A stretch of 64,000 nt of DNA. Origin: Bipolaris cookei. Its lineage: Eukaryota; Ascomycota; Dothideomycetes; Pleosporales; Pleosporaceae. Where the stretch lies: assembly GCA_002286855.1 (NCBI GenBank), contig NRSV01000023.1, forward strand, positions 359,754 to 423,753, read 5' to 3'. The notes below the pieces were generated by a model that saw only the letters and a list, made by a program, of their open reading frames with translations, did no database searches and had not been told where the DNA came from. This document shows positions 32,277 through 42,803 of the stretch, piece by piece. The position numbers and the translations under genes were made by a program. Within the stretch, counting starts at the first letter, position 1, and each line of letters opens with the position of its first letter.

Positions 32277-34250
32277 ATGGCGGTTCTAAACACACTCCCA
32301 AATGAGATCCTCTCGCTAATCACGAGACATCTTGACCATCCCAAAGATGTTCTCAATCTTTCTCTAGTATGTCGTCGTCTGGGCGACTTCGCAAAGCTCG
32401 ACGGATGGAAAGCCTTGCTCAAAGGCCGATTTGATTTTGGTGGGTTCGACTCAGATGCTCGTATCGCTGTCCATGGCCTCACAACACTATATCGCAACTG
32501 GAACCGCAAAGGCTTCATCGCAGCATACTTGGAGCCCACAAAAAGTACAACGAGCCTCAACACCTGGCGGCCCGAGAGGTGGAGACCCCCACAGGGGCAA
32601 ACCATGGGTTACCAACCCAGCATCGACAGCTATGAAGAAATGTACGATGGGTGGGGAGAGCGACGAGAAGTACTGGCATGGTCGGCGGGCACGCAAATCA
32701 TTTTGAGGACAAAAGAAACTGGTGTAAACGTAGAGAAGATCAGGCAACGCGAACAGGATCTGGAAGAAGCGCCTGACCAAACGTGGGCTTACGACTCCTT
32801 CAAGCACCTAAACACATGGTTCACGTACAGAATCCCCGACAGTTTTGAAGGTCGCGATGATATCACCCGACTGAAGCTGCTCCGGCCGCATCAGCGGAAT
32901 TTGGCTTGTGAAGACATGGTCTTCGGGACTGCATCGGGTGAGCTGTCGCTGCTTAGTGTCAACCCTGGCATGGAAGAGACACTGGTACAGCAGTACGAAA
33001 CCGGCCGCAGAGGTGTAAATGGTCTTTCGGTGACTTCTTCAAGCGCGCCCATGGTGGTCGCTGCACTAGCAGACTCATCGTTAGCGTTGTATGCTGTAGA
33101 TCGCGACCACACGTCGCATGAAAAGATCAAACCCGCCTCCGAAGTCAAGAAGACATCGGCAGGCACAGATTTTGGTGGGCTATGGTCTTGCGAGTTTCTG
33201 TCCAGCGACAAGGTTGCCGTAGCCCGGAAAACACACGTAGAACCAATCGAGGTATACCATATTGGCCCTGAAGGCCTCATATCTGTGCCCCTTCGCAGCT
33301 TTAGTATTATCACCGACAACACAGCCACCTCGCGCCCCACGTCAGTTTACCCAATACTGCCCATACCAAGCACACCACACGGTGGTTCGGACGGAGGTAA
33401 CACATTCCTCTCCGGCGGTTACGACGGCCTCATCCGCCTGCACGACCTGCGCTCTCCCCGCGGGTTCGAACAGATATACAGAGACCCAACCGACACCTCA
33501 CCAATATACTCACTCGCCGCCCAGGGCACAGAACGCATCGTAGCAGGCGTAGCCGTCCACAGCCTAATCAAAGTCTTCGACCTCCGCCTCTCTGGATCCC
33601 GCGCCTACACCACCATCCCACTCTCCACACCCAAAAAGCCATCCAAGTCCCGGGCCTCCGCCACAAACGGCATCGCCAACGAAACCAAAGCCTCTGTAAA
33701 GACAGTAACAGAAGGATGGAACCTCTACCTTCACCCCCGCGACCCCCCACCCCACACCGCCTACCGCCACAACTTCTCCACCCTCCACCAAGAATCCCCC
33801 GTCTACACCCTGTCCATCCCATCCCCTACATCCCCAAACCTCTACGCAGGCACCGAAGGCGCAGTCCACAGCCTCACCTTCCACGGCGTCGCAGATCCGC
33901 ATCCAGACCCCATGCTTGCACAGTCAGTTGTTCGGTTCCGCGACTCGGGCATCATTGATCCCCGCGTATCGTATAATGCGACGGGAACGGCGCTCGTGCT
34001 GGGTATGTACGAGCAAGGTACTGATGAGTGTATTGGCATGGAGTTGATGGTACAGGATGGGGTTACGGCGAGGGTGTTGAAGAGGAGGGAGGGGGTGGGG
34101 GTGAGGGGGTTTGATGAGCGGTGGATTGATTTGAGGGAGCGAGAGGGGAGGTGGGTTGGGGGGGAGATGGTGCCTAGGGGCCAGCCACGGGTGCCGGGTC
34201 AGAGACGGGGGAGGGGAGGGAGGAGGAGAGGAAGAGGAAGAGGTGGATAG
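32277..34250 (+). CDS. F-box protein with WD-repeat-like C-terminal region
   Basis: This single-exon gene encodes 657 residues. The N-terminus is a typical F-box (LPNEILSLITRHLDHPKD ... LSLVCRRLGDFA), which binds Skp1 in SCF ubiquitin ligases. The body (about residues 130-580) contains beta-propeller-like strands with WD-type repeats, for example SGGYDGLIRLHDLRSPRGFEQIYRD and VAVHSLIKVFDLRLSG, the likely substrate-binding surface. The C-terminus ends in an Arg/Gly-rich tail (about residues 636-657). The substrate is unknown. Codon use turns C-rich in the centre (33540-33900) and G-rich near the end, which gives long shadow frames but no sign of a break. Confidence 0.88.
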   Translation: MAVLNTLPNEILSLITRHLDHPKDVLNLSLVCRRLGDFAKLDGWKALLKGRFDFGGFDSDARIAVHGLTTLYRNWNRKGFIAAYLEPTKSTTSLNTWRPERWRPPQGQTMGYQPSIDSYEEMYDGWGERREVLAWSAGTQIILRTKETGVNVEKIRQREQDLEEAPDQTWAYDSFKHLNTWFTYRIPDSFEGRDDITRLKLLRPHQRNLACEDMVFGTASGELSLLSVNPGMEETLVQQYETGRRGVNGLSVTSSSAPMVVAALADSSLALYAVDRDHTSHEKIKPASEVKKTSAGTDFGGLWSCEFLSSDKVAVARKTHVEPIEVYHIGPEGLISVPLRSFSIITDNTATSRPTSVYPILPIPSTPHGGSDGGNTFLSGGYDGLIRLHDLRSPRGFEQIYRDPTDTSPIYSLAAQGTERIVAGVAVHSLIKVFDLRLSGSRAYTTIPLSTPKKPSKSRASATNGIANETKASVKTVTEGWNLYLHPRDPPPHTAYRHNFSTLHQESPVYTLSIPSPTSPNLYAGTEGAVHSLTFHGVADPHPDPMLAQSVVRFRDSGIIDPRVSYNATGTALVLGMYEQGTDECIGMELMVQDGVTARVLKRREGVGVRGFDERWIDLREREGRWVGGEMVPRGQPRVPGQRRGRGGRRRGRGRGG

Positions 34251-34530
34251 AGAGAGGAGTGCTGGGGTTATTTATATCCTTTGGTGTTGTTGAGTAGATG
34301 TATCAAGATTTTAAAAGCGGCTATGGCAGCAGCAAAGGAAATTTGATGTAATACTTCAATTCATGATACGGTATTTGTTGGTTTCTGGTTAGTTCCAGCT
34401 CCATCTCATGTACAAACAGATTGTTGATTGTTTCTTTGTTCGTGCACCTATATTAAGTGCACTCATCGCATGTAGTTTATAATCATCTCATACATCCATT
34501 CTTAATTCAACAGTATTAACCCCTCTCTAC

Positions 34531-35928
34531 TCACGCAACAGTATCCGACTCCGTATGCGCCAACAACCCCGTACTCTCATCCCGCCCATGTCCAACCGTC
34601 ATCCACACGCGACCCTCACTCTCCCCATGCCTCCACCCCTGCACCCTCCTCGCAATATCAAACCCCCAATGCCACGCGAGCCCCGCCACAAAGCCCACAG
34701 CATCATTCTTAAATGTAAGCAGCGCCGCAACCGTAACCAGCATAACCGTCCACCTCTCCTTCCTATCCCGCTCATCCAGCTCTCTCACCCTCTTACCATC
34801 CCACGTGAGATCTCTCTCAAGCACACGCAAGTCCCTCGCGTCCGTATTCACACTCTCCCCTACCTTTGCGAGTTCCAGGCCAGCAGCGAGGACCAAGACG
34901 CCAAGTATGGATTTGGGAATGTTAGCGAGAAGCGTGATGATGGCGGGGGATTTCCAAAAAGCGACGAGACCCAGTGTGAATTTTAGGAAGCCAAGGAGAA
35001 TTACGCTTGAGCCGCTGCGGGCGCCGAAGCGGTATTGGGCTGCGAGGCCGCCGGATCCGTGGCACGCGGGCATGGCGCCAAACCAGCACCCTACAAGGTT
35101 GATTGCGGCGACTGAGACGCCGAGTTCCGTCACGGTGGGGGCGATTGGGTAGGGTGGAGAAGGAAAGAAATCAGCTGCTAGGGCTGAAGCAGCGATGACG
35201 GAGTTGAGTATTGTGAGGGGGAATTGGCCGAGAGAAGCGGTTGAGATTGCGGTCCAGAAGTCGTGGCTTGAAGGGTGGAGAATGGGGATTGCTGCTTCGG
35301 GGACTGTAATGTCTGCCTCCTGGGGCGATGCTAGGGATAGAATGATGCCGGCTGTGAAGACGATGATGGCATATGGCATGCGGGGATAGGCAAAGGTGCA
35401 GAGGAGCAAGATGACTGCTGCGAGGGCCCAGAGGAGGTTGTCGCCCCACCATGGGCCGGTCCAGGTCAGCGGGAGAAGCATGTTTGATCCAGCACTCAGG
35501 CATAGCGAGAGTCCAGCTCCGACTTGGATGCCCTTGACAACTGGAATGGGCGTCACGCCGTTTGCCCAGTTGAGCAAGCCTGTGACGCTGAAGAGGCCTA
35601 CCAATGCCGCTACCACTATCCCGGCTGCAGCATTCTCGTCGAGAGAGAACTTGCGTGCAATGGCTACTGCAGCAATGGCTTTCATGGGCTGAACCGGAAT
35701 AGGCAGACCAAAGGAAAGGCCCGTGAGGATGTTGGCTGCTCCCGTGAAGAGCAATGTAGAGGGTAACGATATCGAATTCGATATAACCAGTGCAGTCATG
35801 AGCGGCAGTAACGTCCCCAGGTCTCCGAGCGACCCGGACAGCTCAGTAAGTGGCTGTAATCGGATAGTGTCTACATTATGAGTTTGCGTGCGGCGGAATC
35901 TCCGCAGCGAGTTTTGTAGATAAGACAT
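34531..35928 (-). CDS. MOT1: Molybdate transporter, MOT1 family
   Basis: This single-exon gene encodes 465 residues. The open frame extends upstream to a TTG but the first ATG is at 35928. It has about ten hydrophobic spans and the MOT1 signature ELSGSLGDLGTLLPL close to the N-terminus, with the second family block IPVQPMKAIAAVAIA. In the middle is GCWFGAMPACHGSGGLAAQYRFGARSG, the conserved central motif. Members import molybdate at the plasma or vacuolar membrane for molybdenum cofactor enzymes such as nitrate reductase. A hydrophilic loop (about 375-405) splits the last spans. The symbol is by family and orthology is not tested. Confidence 0.88.
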   Translation of the reverse strand: MSYLQNSLRRFRRTQTHNVDTIRLQPLTELSGSLGDLGTLLPLMTALVISNSISLPSTLLFTGAANILTGLSFGLPIPVQPMKAIAAVAIARKFSLDENAAAGIVVAALVGLFSVTGLLNWANGVTPIPVVKGIQVGAGLSLCLSAGSNMLLPLTWTGPWWGDNLLWALAAVILLLCTFAYPRMPYAIIVFTAGIILSLASPQEADITVPEAAIPILHPSSHDFWTAISTASLGQFPLTILNSVIAASALAADFFPSPPYPIAPTVTELGVSVAAINLVGCWFGAMPACHGSGGLAAQYRFGARSGSSVILLGFLKFTLGLVAFWKSPAIITLLANIPKSILGVLVLAAGLELAKVGESVNTDARDLRVLERDLTWDGKRVRELDERDRKERWTVMLVTVAALLTFKNDAVGFVAGLAWHWGFDIARRVQGWRHGESEGRVWMTVGHGRDESTGLLAHTESDTVA

Positions 35929-37691
35929 GCTTCCGATCTGACCAAGCAAAGCCACGGCCCAAAAAAAATAACAACAAATACGCTCAAAGAACAAGAAGGA
36001 AATGCAGTAGTGGAGAGTTCTAAAGAGGAAAAGAAGTTGAAAGGGCGCGTGGATCTAGGACAACATGATGACAGAGGAAGCTTTGGAACAAAGTTGACAT
36101 AAAGGTGGGATGAGAGAGACCCAAAAGACGCGGCAAGCGGGTCCCGGATGCTGACTCGTGGTTGGATAATGCAAGACGTCACGGGCCCTTGTTTGCTACA
36201 AGTCTCGTGCGCCCCGATCCTCCACCAGCTTTTTTTTTTGCTGCAGAGGAAGCGGGAAGTCCACTCAGACGAGTCAAAGTCAGCCTATCGTGACAGTTGG
36301 CTTGGAGGGCCTGGAGTTGGAACAGGGTGGACCAAGTCGATATATCTTGTGTTCGAGGCATGGTGATGCGGGTATAGCTACCCTCAGCGTTGCTCATTGG
36401 CGCTAGTAGCTAGCAAGAAACGGGTTTGAACTATCGGGGGTTTGAGCGACATGTTCTGATCCTTAGCTGGTCGTCTAACCCCTACTTTGGCCGTTCTACC
36501 GTGGGTTGCGGTGAGGGCTGTCGACCAGATGTGTATTGTTTGCGGGGTTTAGCAAGAATCGGTGAGAGGCTTGGCTGGGCGCAATGACTGGGCGCAAGGC
36601 GGAGGCGGCTTGTTGTATTGGACGAGAAGTAGCTCTGGCAGTGGTTCAGGCAGGACCTCGGTTGAGGCATGGCTGCATCAGGGCACCGTACCATTGGAAT
36701 CAATGGGCGTGAAGGGGCACCGAGGGGTGGGTGGGTGGACGTGACAGCGGCATGCAATGCTTATTCGTCGACATGGCTGCACTCGTGGGCCGGGCGACCC
36801 GGGCGACCCGGGCGGCTGGGTTGCTCGAAAAAGGGCACGAAGGGCAAAAGTAATCTACAGCTATCCTGATGCTTGCCCAATACAGTATCTTCGACGGCAT
36901 ATGGCGGACTGCGGGGCGCTGTCAACGGCACACTTGCGGCCTCTATTTGGGTGCCCGGTTACAGGGGACGAGGGGCACCGAAGGGCACCCGTGATCCATG
37001 GCTGTTTGCAAAATTGCCTTATTGAGGCACACTGGTTGTCGTGGCTGCATGCGCCTGGCTTGGCTTTTGTTACAAAAAAAGTACACCTACATGACTACGC
37101 TTTGGTGCAGATGCTTCTTGCGCCGTCTACCAAGGAATTGGACATGGCTTGATAGGCTATGCACAAACCCCTCTTCTTGGAGACAAGCACTTCCTTTCCT
37201 ATGGGCTGGTAATGTTGATAGTATTCTTCCCCACAGTTATTGAACACCTTGTGTCGTACTGTCCATGTACATCTACCAACTCGGCATTCGCATCCAGTCC
37301 AAACTGATAGCCTACTGCCTCTGCCTCTGCCTCTGCACAAGCCGACACTTGCACAGTTTCGGCACATGATATATAGAAAAACCATCACCACTCAGCCGAG
37401 CACACAAACATCCATTCTAGGTTGTCCCTAGATGCTCGGCTGACCTTCCACAGCCCTAGACGGATGAACGTGTACGCTTGGTGGTGGGGGTGGGGCAAGC
37501 CTCGCGACGTCATGTTCAAGCTCGAAGGAAGCTCCACCAGACCTCAGTAAAACGCGGACATCTGTCGTCCGACAACGAAATATAAAGACAGCCTCTATAT
37601 TTCACTGCAATGTAGACGTTATTGTAGAAAAGTCCAGGAAAAAATTCCCGCTTTCTAGTTTGAACAATTCCCCAATCCATACTACACCAAA
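35929..37691. other. Intergenic region with GC-rich repeats and a hairpin
   Basis: This 1.76-kb stretch holds a tandem CGGGCGAC array at about 36788-36812 and an 11-bp inverted repeat (TCAGCCGAGCA/TGCTCGGCTGA, 37392-37402 and 37433-37443) that encloses a second 6-bp stem (37416-37421/37427-37432). No supported gene is seen. Confidence 0.5.
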
Positions 37692-38668
37692 ATGGCTGGA
37701 GACGGAGAAGACCGCGCAGCGCTCGTCAACAGACAACTGCCAGAAATGACCTTGTCAACAGCAGAAAATCCTCTTACTGCGCCTCAGCCGCCGCCGGAGG
37801 GGCTGTCTGCAGCACAAAGAACCCAGTATAGGTTTCAAGTCAAGGGTAATGCAATCAGTACGTTGAACATCCACATACACCCTCAAACCCTCCATCACCA
37901 CTCAACCTAACACGCCCCCCCCTCCCATCAGTCACCGGCGGCACCGGCACCCTCGCCCTCGAAGCCGCCCGCGCCCTCCTCGAACACGGCGCCACAGGCC
38001 TCGCCCTCTGGGACCTCAACCCAGACCAAGCCTTCTCAAGCGTCAAAACCCTCCACTCTCAATTCCCCCACGCCCGCATCCTCACCATCGCCGTCGACGT
38101 GCGCTCCGACACCGCCATCGCTACCGCCCTCCAAGACACGCTCAAAGTGCTAGGCTCCATCTCCACCCTCTGCTGCTTCGCCGGCATAGTAGGCTGTACG
38201 CACGCCATTGACATGACCGCCGATGAATGGCGCAGAACCCACGATGTCAACCTTACAGGCTCCTTTCTCTGCGCGCAAGCCGTCGCGCGCCAGCTGCGCG
38301 ATCAGGGAACGGGCGGCAGCATCGTGTTCACGGCTAGTATCTCGGCTCACCACACGAATTTCCCGCAGCCACAGGCCGCGTATAATGCGTCCAAGACGGC
38401 GCTGTTGTCGCTGGCTAAGAGTCTGGCGGCCGAGTGGAGTAGCTTTGGGGTTAGAGTGAATTGTTTGAGTCCCGGGTATATGGATACGATTTTGAATGAG
38501 GGTGAGGGGCTGGAGAGGGCGAGGACGAGTTGGAATGCGAGGAATCCGATGGGGAGGATGGGGCATCCGTGGGAGATTACGGGGGCGTTGGTGTTGCTAT
38601 GTAGTCAGGCGGGGAGATATATTAATGGGACGGATATTATAGTGGACGGAGGGGCTATGGTGTTTTAG
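37692..38668 (+). CDS. Short-chain dehydrogenase/reductase (SDR)
   Basis: Predicted exons are 37692-37857 and 37932-38668 (74-nt intron, GTACGT donor), giving 300 residues. The Rossmann fold starts at the splice join, VKGNAITGGTGTLALEA, the TGGxGxLxx cofactor motif of classical SDRs. The structural motif CCFAGIV replaces the usual NNAG (Asn-Ala-Gly becomes Phe-Ala-Gly). The catalytic Ser is in TASISAH and the catalytic pair in YNASK. The C-terminus contains the usual SPGYMDT and TGxDIxVDGG stretches. Close relatives include arabinitol/sorbose-type reductases, so a polyol or ketose substrate is plausible but not proven. Confidence 0.9.
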
Positions 38669-38897
38669 GTGGTGAGTTGATGGATAGATGGGCAGAGGAA
38701 ATATTGCGAGTCCTGGGTATCAGAGCTTCAAGGAGCCTGCAGTCCGAGTTAGTGCATGAGTACTCAAATAGCATATGACGTTAATGTATGAATTGTTCAA
38801 GTCACTGTCCTTGCCGATAACATGTATGAGTATTTCTGAGTTGCTGTCAAAGCTATGAATAGTCACAGAGCTACGGCTACGTGCGGACGACAATGTC

Positions 38898-41800
38898 CTA
38901 TTTCTTCTTCTTCTTCTCCTCCTCTTCATCCTCCTCATTGCTATCTTCATCTTCGTCCTCGTCTTCGTCATCCTCCTCCTCATCGTCGTCATCATCATCA
39001 TCATCCTCTTCGTCGTCAGATACTTCTTGCCCAAGAGCTTTGAGACGTTCCTATAATCATTAGCACAGTCCGTATCCAACCACAAATCACAACATACCTT
39101 GTCTTTACTCCTCTTCTCTTCAAGATCACTGAGTACCATGATGAGGTCTTCCAATTCAGTCGTCTTCTCCTTCTCGTTCTCTTGGGCTTTGCGTAGTTTC
39201 TCCTGCAGCTCCTTGATTTCCTTCTCCTTTGTCGACTTTGCACCCGACTCAGCTTTACGTAGCTTCTCCTCTGCGTCTTTGACCTTCCATGTTTGGTCTT
39301 GTACCTTGGTCTTGAGATCTTGGTTCTCTTTCTTGAGTTTGTCGACGCTCGACTGTAGGGCCTCCTTTTCTGATTTGAACTGCTTGAGGTTTGCTTCCTT
39401 TTCTTCCTCGAGTCGCTTGACCTGCACCTCCTTTTCGTCCTCCAGTTGCTTGATCTGCACATCCTTGTCTTCCTCCAGCTTCTTAATTTGCGCTTCCTTT
39501 TCTTCCTTGAGTTTCTTGAACTCGCCCTCGCTCTTTTGTGCTTGCGATTGCGCATTACGCAGGGTCTCTGTGATAGTAGCCACTTCACCACGTGTCTGGT
39601 TCAGGGATTGCTCAAGGCTGCGAATCTTCTCCAAAGCCTCTTGCCGAGCTTTGTCTGAGGCAGCGAGTCGACTTTCCAGCTCAGCTCGTATCCTGTTTGC
39701 ATCAAGCAATTTCCCGTCATATTCTTGCTTGACCTTTGCGACGGCAATGTTTGCATCCTTAGTGGCTTGTTGCAGCTTGTTGTTGAGCGCAACAATCTGG
39801 AGGTTGTACCTGTTTTCCGTCTCAAGTACAGTTTGTCGGTGCTCGCGATCTTTGTTCGCGATTTCCTTGTCAAGGTCGTCGTGCAATTTGTCGTTGATGC
39901 GTTTTAGCGTATTTCTTTGCTCTTCCGCTGCTTGCTGTGTCTTGCGATGATCAGCTTGTTCATTGTCTATTTTTTGCTCCAAAGTCATGAGTTGTGCCCG
40001 AAGCTCTTGGATGGTCTGCTCCTTTTCATCTCTTTCGCCACGTAACGCATCAACTACGTCTCGGTCAACGCCATCATGCGACTGATGCTGCTCAATGTTT
40101 GGATTTCGATCAATTGCTCGAGACAGGCGACTGAAGTTGTCTTTCAAAAAGTCTATAAAGGTCTCGTCGAAGAACACATCAGGTAAACTGCTGCCACCTC
40201 CACTATTGCGAGGCAATACTTCAAAGTCGCGCACAAGAGGGTGGTGTCGCAGCCCTGTGATGGCGTCGAGGTACTTGTCGCGACCGAGTTTTGAGGTAAG
40301 TATTGGCTGGAGTTCGCGTCTCGGCACTGGCGAATCCCTTGTTGAGAACTCATACACAACGCCCAATAGTGCTGCACACAGACCTCTAATCAACACACGA
40401 TCCTCTCCTGGTGTCAATACAGCTTGGACCAGGCTTTGTAAACTGCTGGCTTCTGCTAAGAAGTCATCGACTGCCGAAGCGTCCTCGAAAAGCCAGCCAA
40501 GCAAAAGCATTAGGTAGGCGACTGAGATGCGCTCGTCTTCGCCGAGCTGCAGACTTGCAATCAGGTTTGCAGTCAATGTCTGTATACATGTGACGACCTC
40601 CTCCCCACTTTCTGCGTCGCCTTCCTTGACTTGCATCAGAGTGTTTTTTGCTTGATAGTCGTCGAAAATGAGATGGTACATAAGGGTCGCTGCAAACCAA
40701 ATCCTATAGGGATCGCCGGTAGGAGGAACTTGTGGACCCGCCATCAGTATGGTCAGCGCATTAGCCGTCTCGTCACCACCTTCGTGGCCACCGATAGCTC
40801 GGTTGAGGAAATGTTCCTGAATCTGCACGTGATTGTAAAAATAAGCCTTGATACACTCGCATCCTGCATTGCGCAAATCAAAGAGATCGTTGGGTGCAGG
40901 GGAGAGCACAAGGTTAAGAAGCGCTTCGATAACATATACCTGCGCGGTGCCATTTGGAGAAGCCACAGCATTTGTGGTGGGTTCGACGATGGGCTGAACC
41001 TGTTCTTGGGCAAAGTCTTCTTGTAACCGGGGATTGCCTCTGATGAGGTCGGCGCAAGTGTTGAGAGCCTCGATTTTAATGGGCATTGCAGTTGCAGGAT
41101 CGAAAGCAATGTTGAGAAGCTGACGGACAAGGCTATGTTGTTGAAAAACATTCTGATTTTGCAGTGTACCTGGGCTCCCTTTGACGAGGAACATGCGCAT
41201 GATGGCAAGCAGACCCCAAACATTCTTATCGCTTTGCGGACTGACCCAGTCATCCTCACCTTCTACAGTGGGACGTGTCTTTTTTGGCCTCTTTCCCCCA
41301 GGAAGTAGTGCAGAGAATCGTGCGACATGACCCATCTCACGTATGTTGGTCTGGTTGGATACGTTGAAGCGAATGAGAGTGGCTAGCAAACTCAGACAGT
41401 CCTGAACCACAACGCCACCCTGTGTGAGCCCGCCGTCGGCATGTATCAAGTTGAATATTTTGGTAAAGGCATCCTCGAAAACAAATAGCTTTTGGAGTTC
41501 AGACGAGGAGCGCGCTAAGTCGTTGAGCACAACGAGACTTTCGTTGCGAATGGCATCTCGTGGGTCGTCAAGGGTTGCGACTAGGCGCTCGATGCCGCCG
41601 GGGGCTGTCAGGATACATTCCTGGGTTCGTTGGGGTCGTGCTTGGGAGATGGCACGTATTAGCTGCAGCGAATACAGGCGAGAGTAAAAGTCTGGCTTCT
41701 CCAGGAGATCGACGAGCAAAGTGATGTTGTCTTGTCGCTACCATAAGCTCAGCACTAGCAGGCACGCGCACAAAAGGGAAGCACATACTTGAGAGAATTG

Positions 41801-42115
41801 ATCGGCCAGCCACAGGGCTATTTCCTCGGACGCTTCTGGACTGTTCTCGTCGGGGTGGAAGAGCATGAGCAGCGTCTCGAGTATCACCTTGAGCGTGTCG
41901 ACATCGTCGCCATCTTTGGTCAAAGACGTAATGAGCCCCCGCAGCGCCCCTGATGCGACTGAGGCGGGGTATTCTTTTGCAAAACTACGCAGACCGAGAA
42001 TGGCAGCGCGGCGGTCTTCAAGGAGGGTTGCGCTGGTCAGGCGCCCGCTCAGCGTGCTGATAGTATCCGTGGCAGTCTGCTTGGGAGGCGCGTTGGCCTC
42101 GAGTACTCGCATCAT
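38898..42115 (-). CDS. USO1: Intracellular protein transport protein USO1 (p115-type tether)
   Basis: Predicted exons are 42115-41789, 41737-39098 and 39050-38898, all phase 0, giving 1,039 residues. USO1/p115 tethers ER-derived COPII vesicles to the Golgi. The first ~650 residues form the armadillo-like globular head (for example RQDNITLLVDLLEKPDFYSRLYSLQLIRA, LLNIAFDP, LLNLVLSPAPNDLFDLRNAGCE). A long coiled coil follows (about 655-985), with KLEEDKD/QLEDEKE/RLEEEKE heptad repeats. The third exon supplies the conserved short acidic C-terminus (about 30 Asp/Glu), ending in a Lys stretch, which in p115 binds partners at the Golgi. Without the 47-nt last intron removed, the frame would end in basic missense sequence. 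The tail trinucleotide tract lies at about 38905-39010. Confidence 0.93.
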
Positions 42116-42803
42116 CTTGAGAGAATTGGGTGGGCTATGGCTTCATGGCAGGGGCAGAGGCAGCGATTGGGTGAATGTTCATGCGAATGTATGTAGTATA
42201 TGTGTGAGGAACCATCGGATCAGCCCGGCGTCCTCGTCCAGCCAACGTGACTGCTGCCCGCACAGGTGAAGACAGCATTCACCCGTGCCTTGAAGCTCCA
42301 CGTATAATTCGGCGCACGGGCTGCGGCTCGCTCACACCACACCCTGGTCGCATGTTGCTCGGCTAAGCCCCGGCCTCCGGTCTTGGCGGTGAATCTTGGA
42401 CTCTCGCGCGTCTTTGTCGACTTCTCACCGTAACAATTCACCCCCCTCCTCCCCCCGTCCCCATCAATCTGACGCGCGACTCAGCTACAGCGCGTCAAAG
42501 AAGCCTGCGATCTCAGGAGGCTTTTTTTCTTGTTGCCGCTGTTAGACATCGCATCCAGCGCCATCACACAGTAGGAGGGCCACAGTGTTCGCCGCCAGGC
42601 AGTTTCTTTCTTTCTAAGGGGCGCTTCATCGATAGAAGCGTCGGTCGCCGCTCTTTCCAGCTTTTTCAGTATCTTCGCAATACTACCCACACTTCCAGAG
42701 CACTAGCACACGCGTCTGCGCCATCGCCGCACCCCCCATTCCTCTACGTACAACCCTCACACCCTTCCCCTACACAGCGCGCCACTGAGCGCCTTCCGCA
42801 ACA
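42116..42803. promoter_or_regulatory. Divergent promoter region USO1 / RAT1
   Basis: This 688-bp stretch separates USO1 (minus) from RAT1 (plus) and must hold both promoters. It is CT-rich on the plus strand just upstream of RAT1, common for fungal housekeeping promoters. No gene is seen; specific sites are not claimed. Confidence 0.5.

Noticed and set aside
39099..39950. 283-codon plus-strand frame rich in Ser/Leu
   Set aside because: Antisense of the USO1 coiled coil; the Ser/Phe-rich protein is the complement of Glu/Lys codons.
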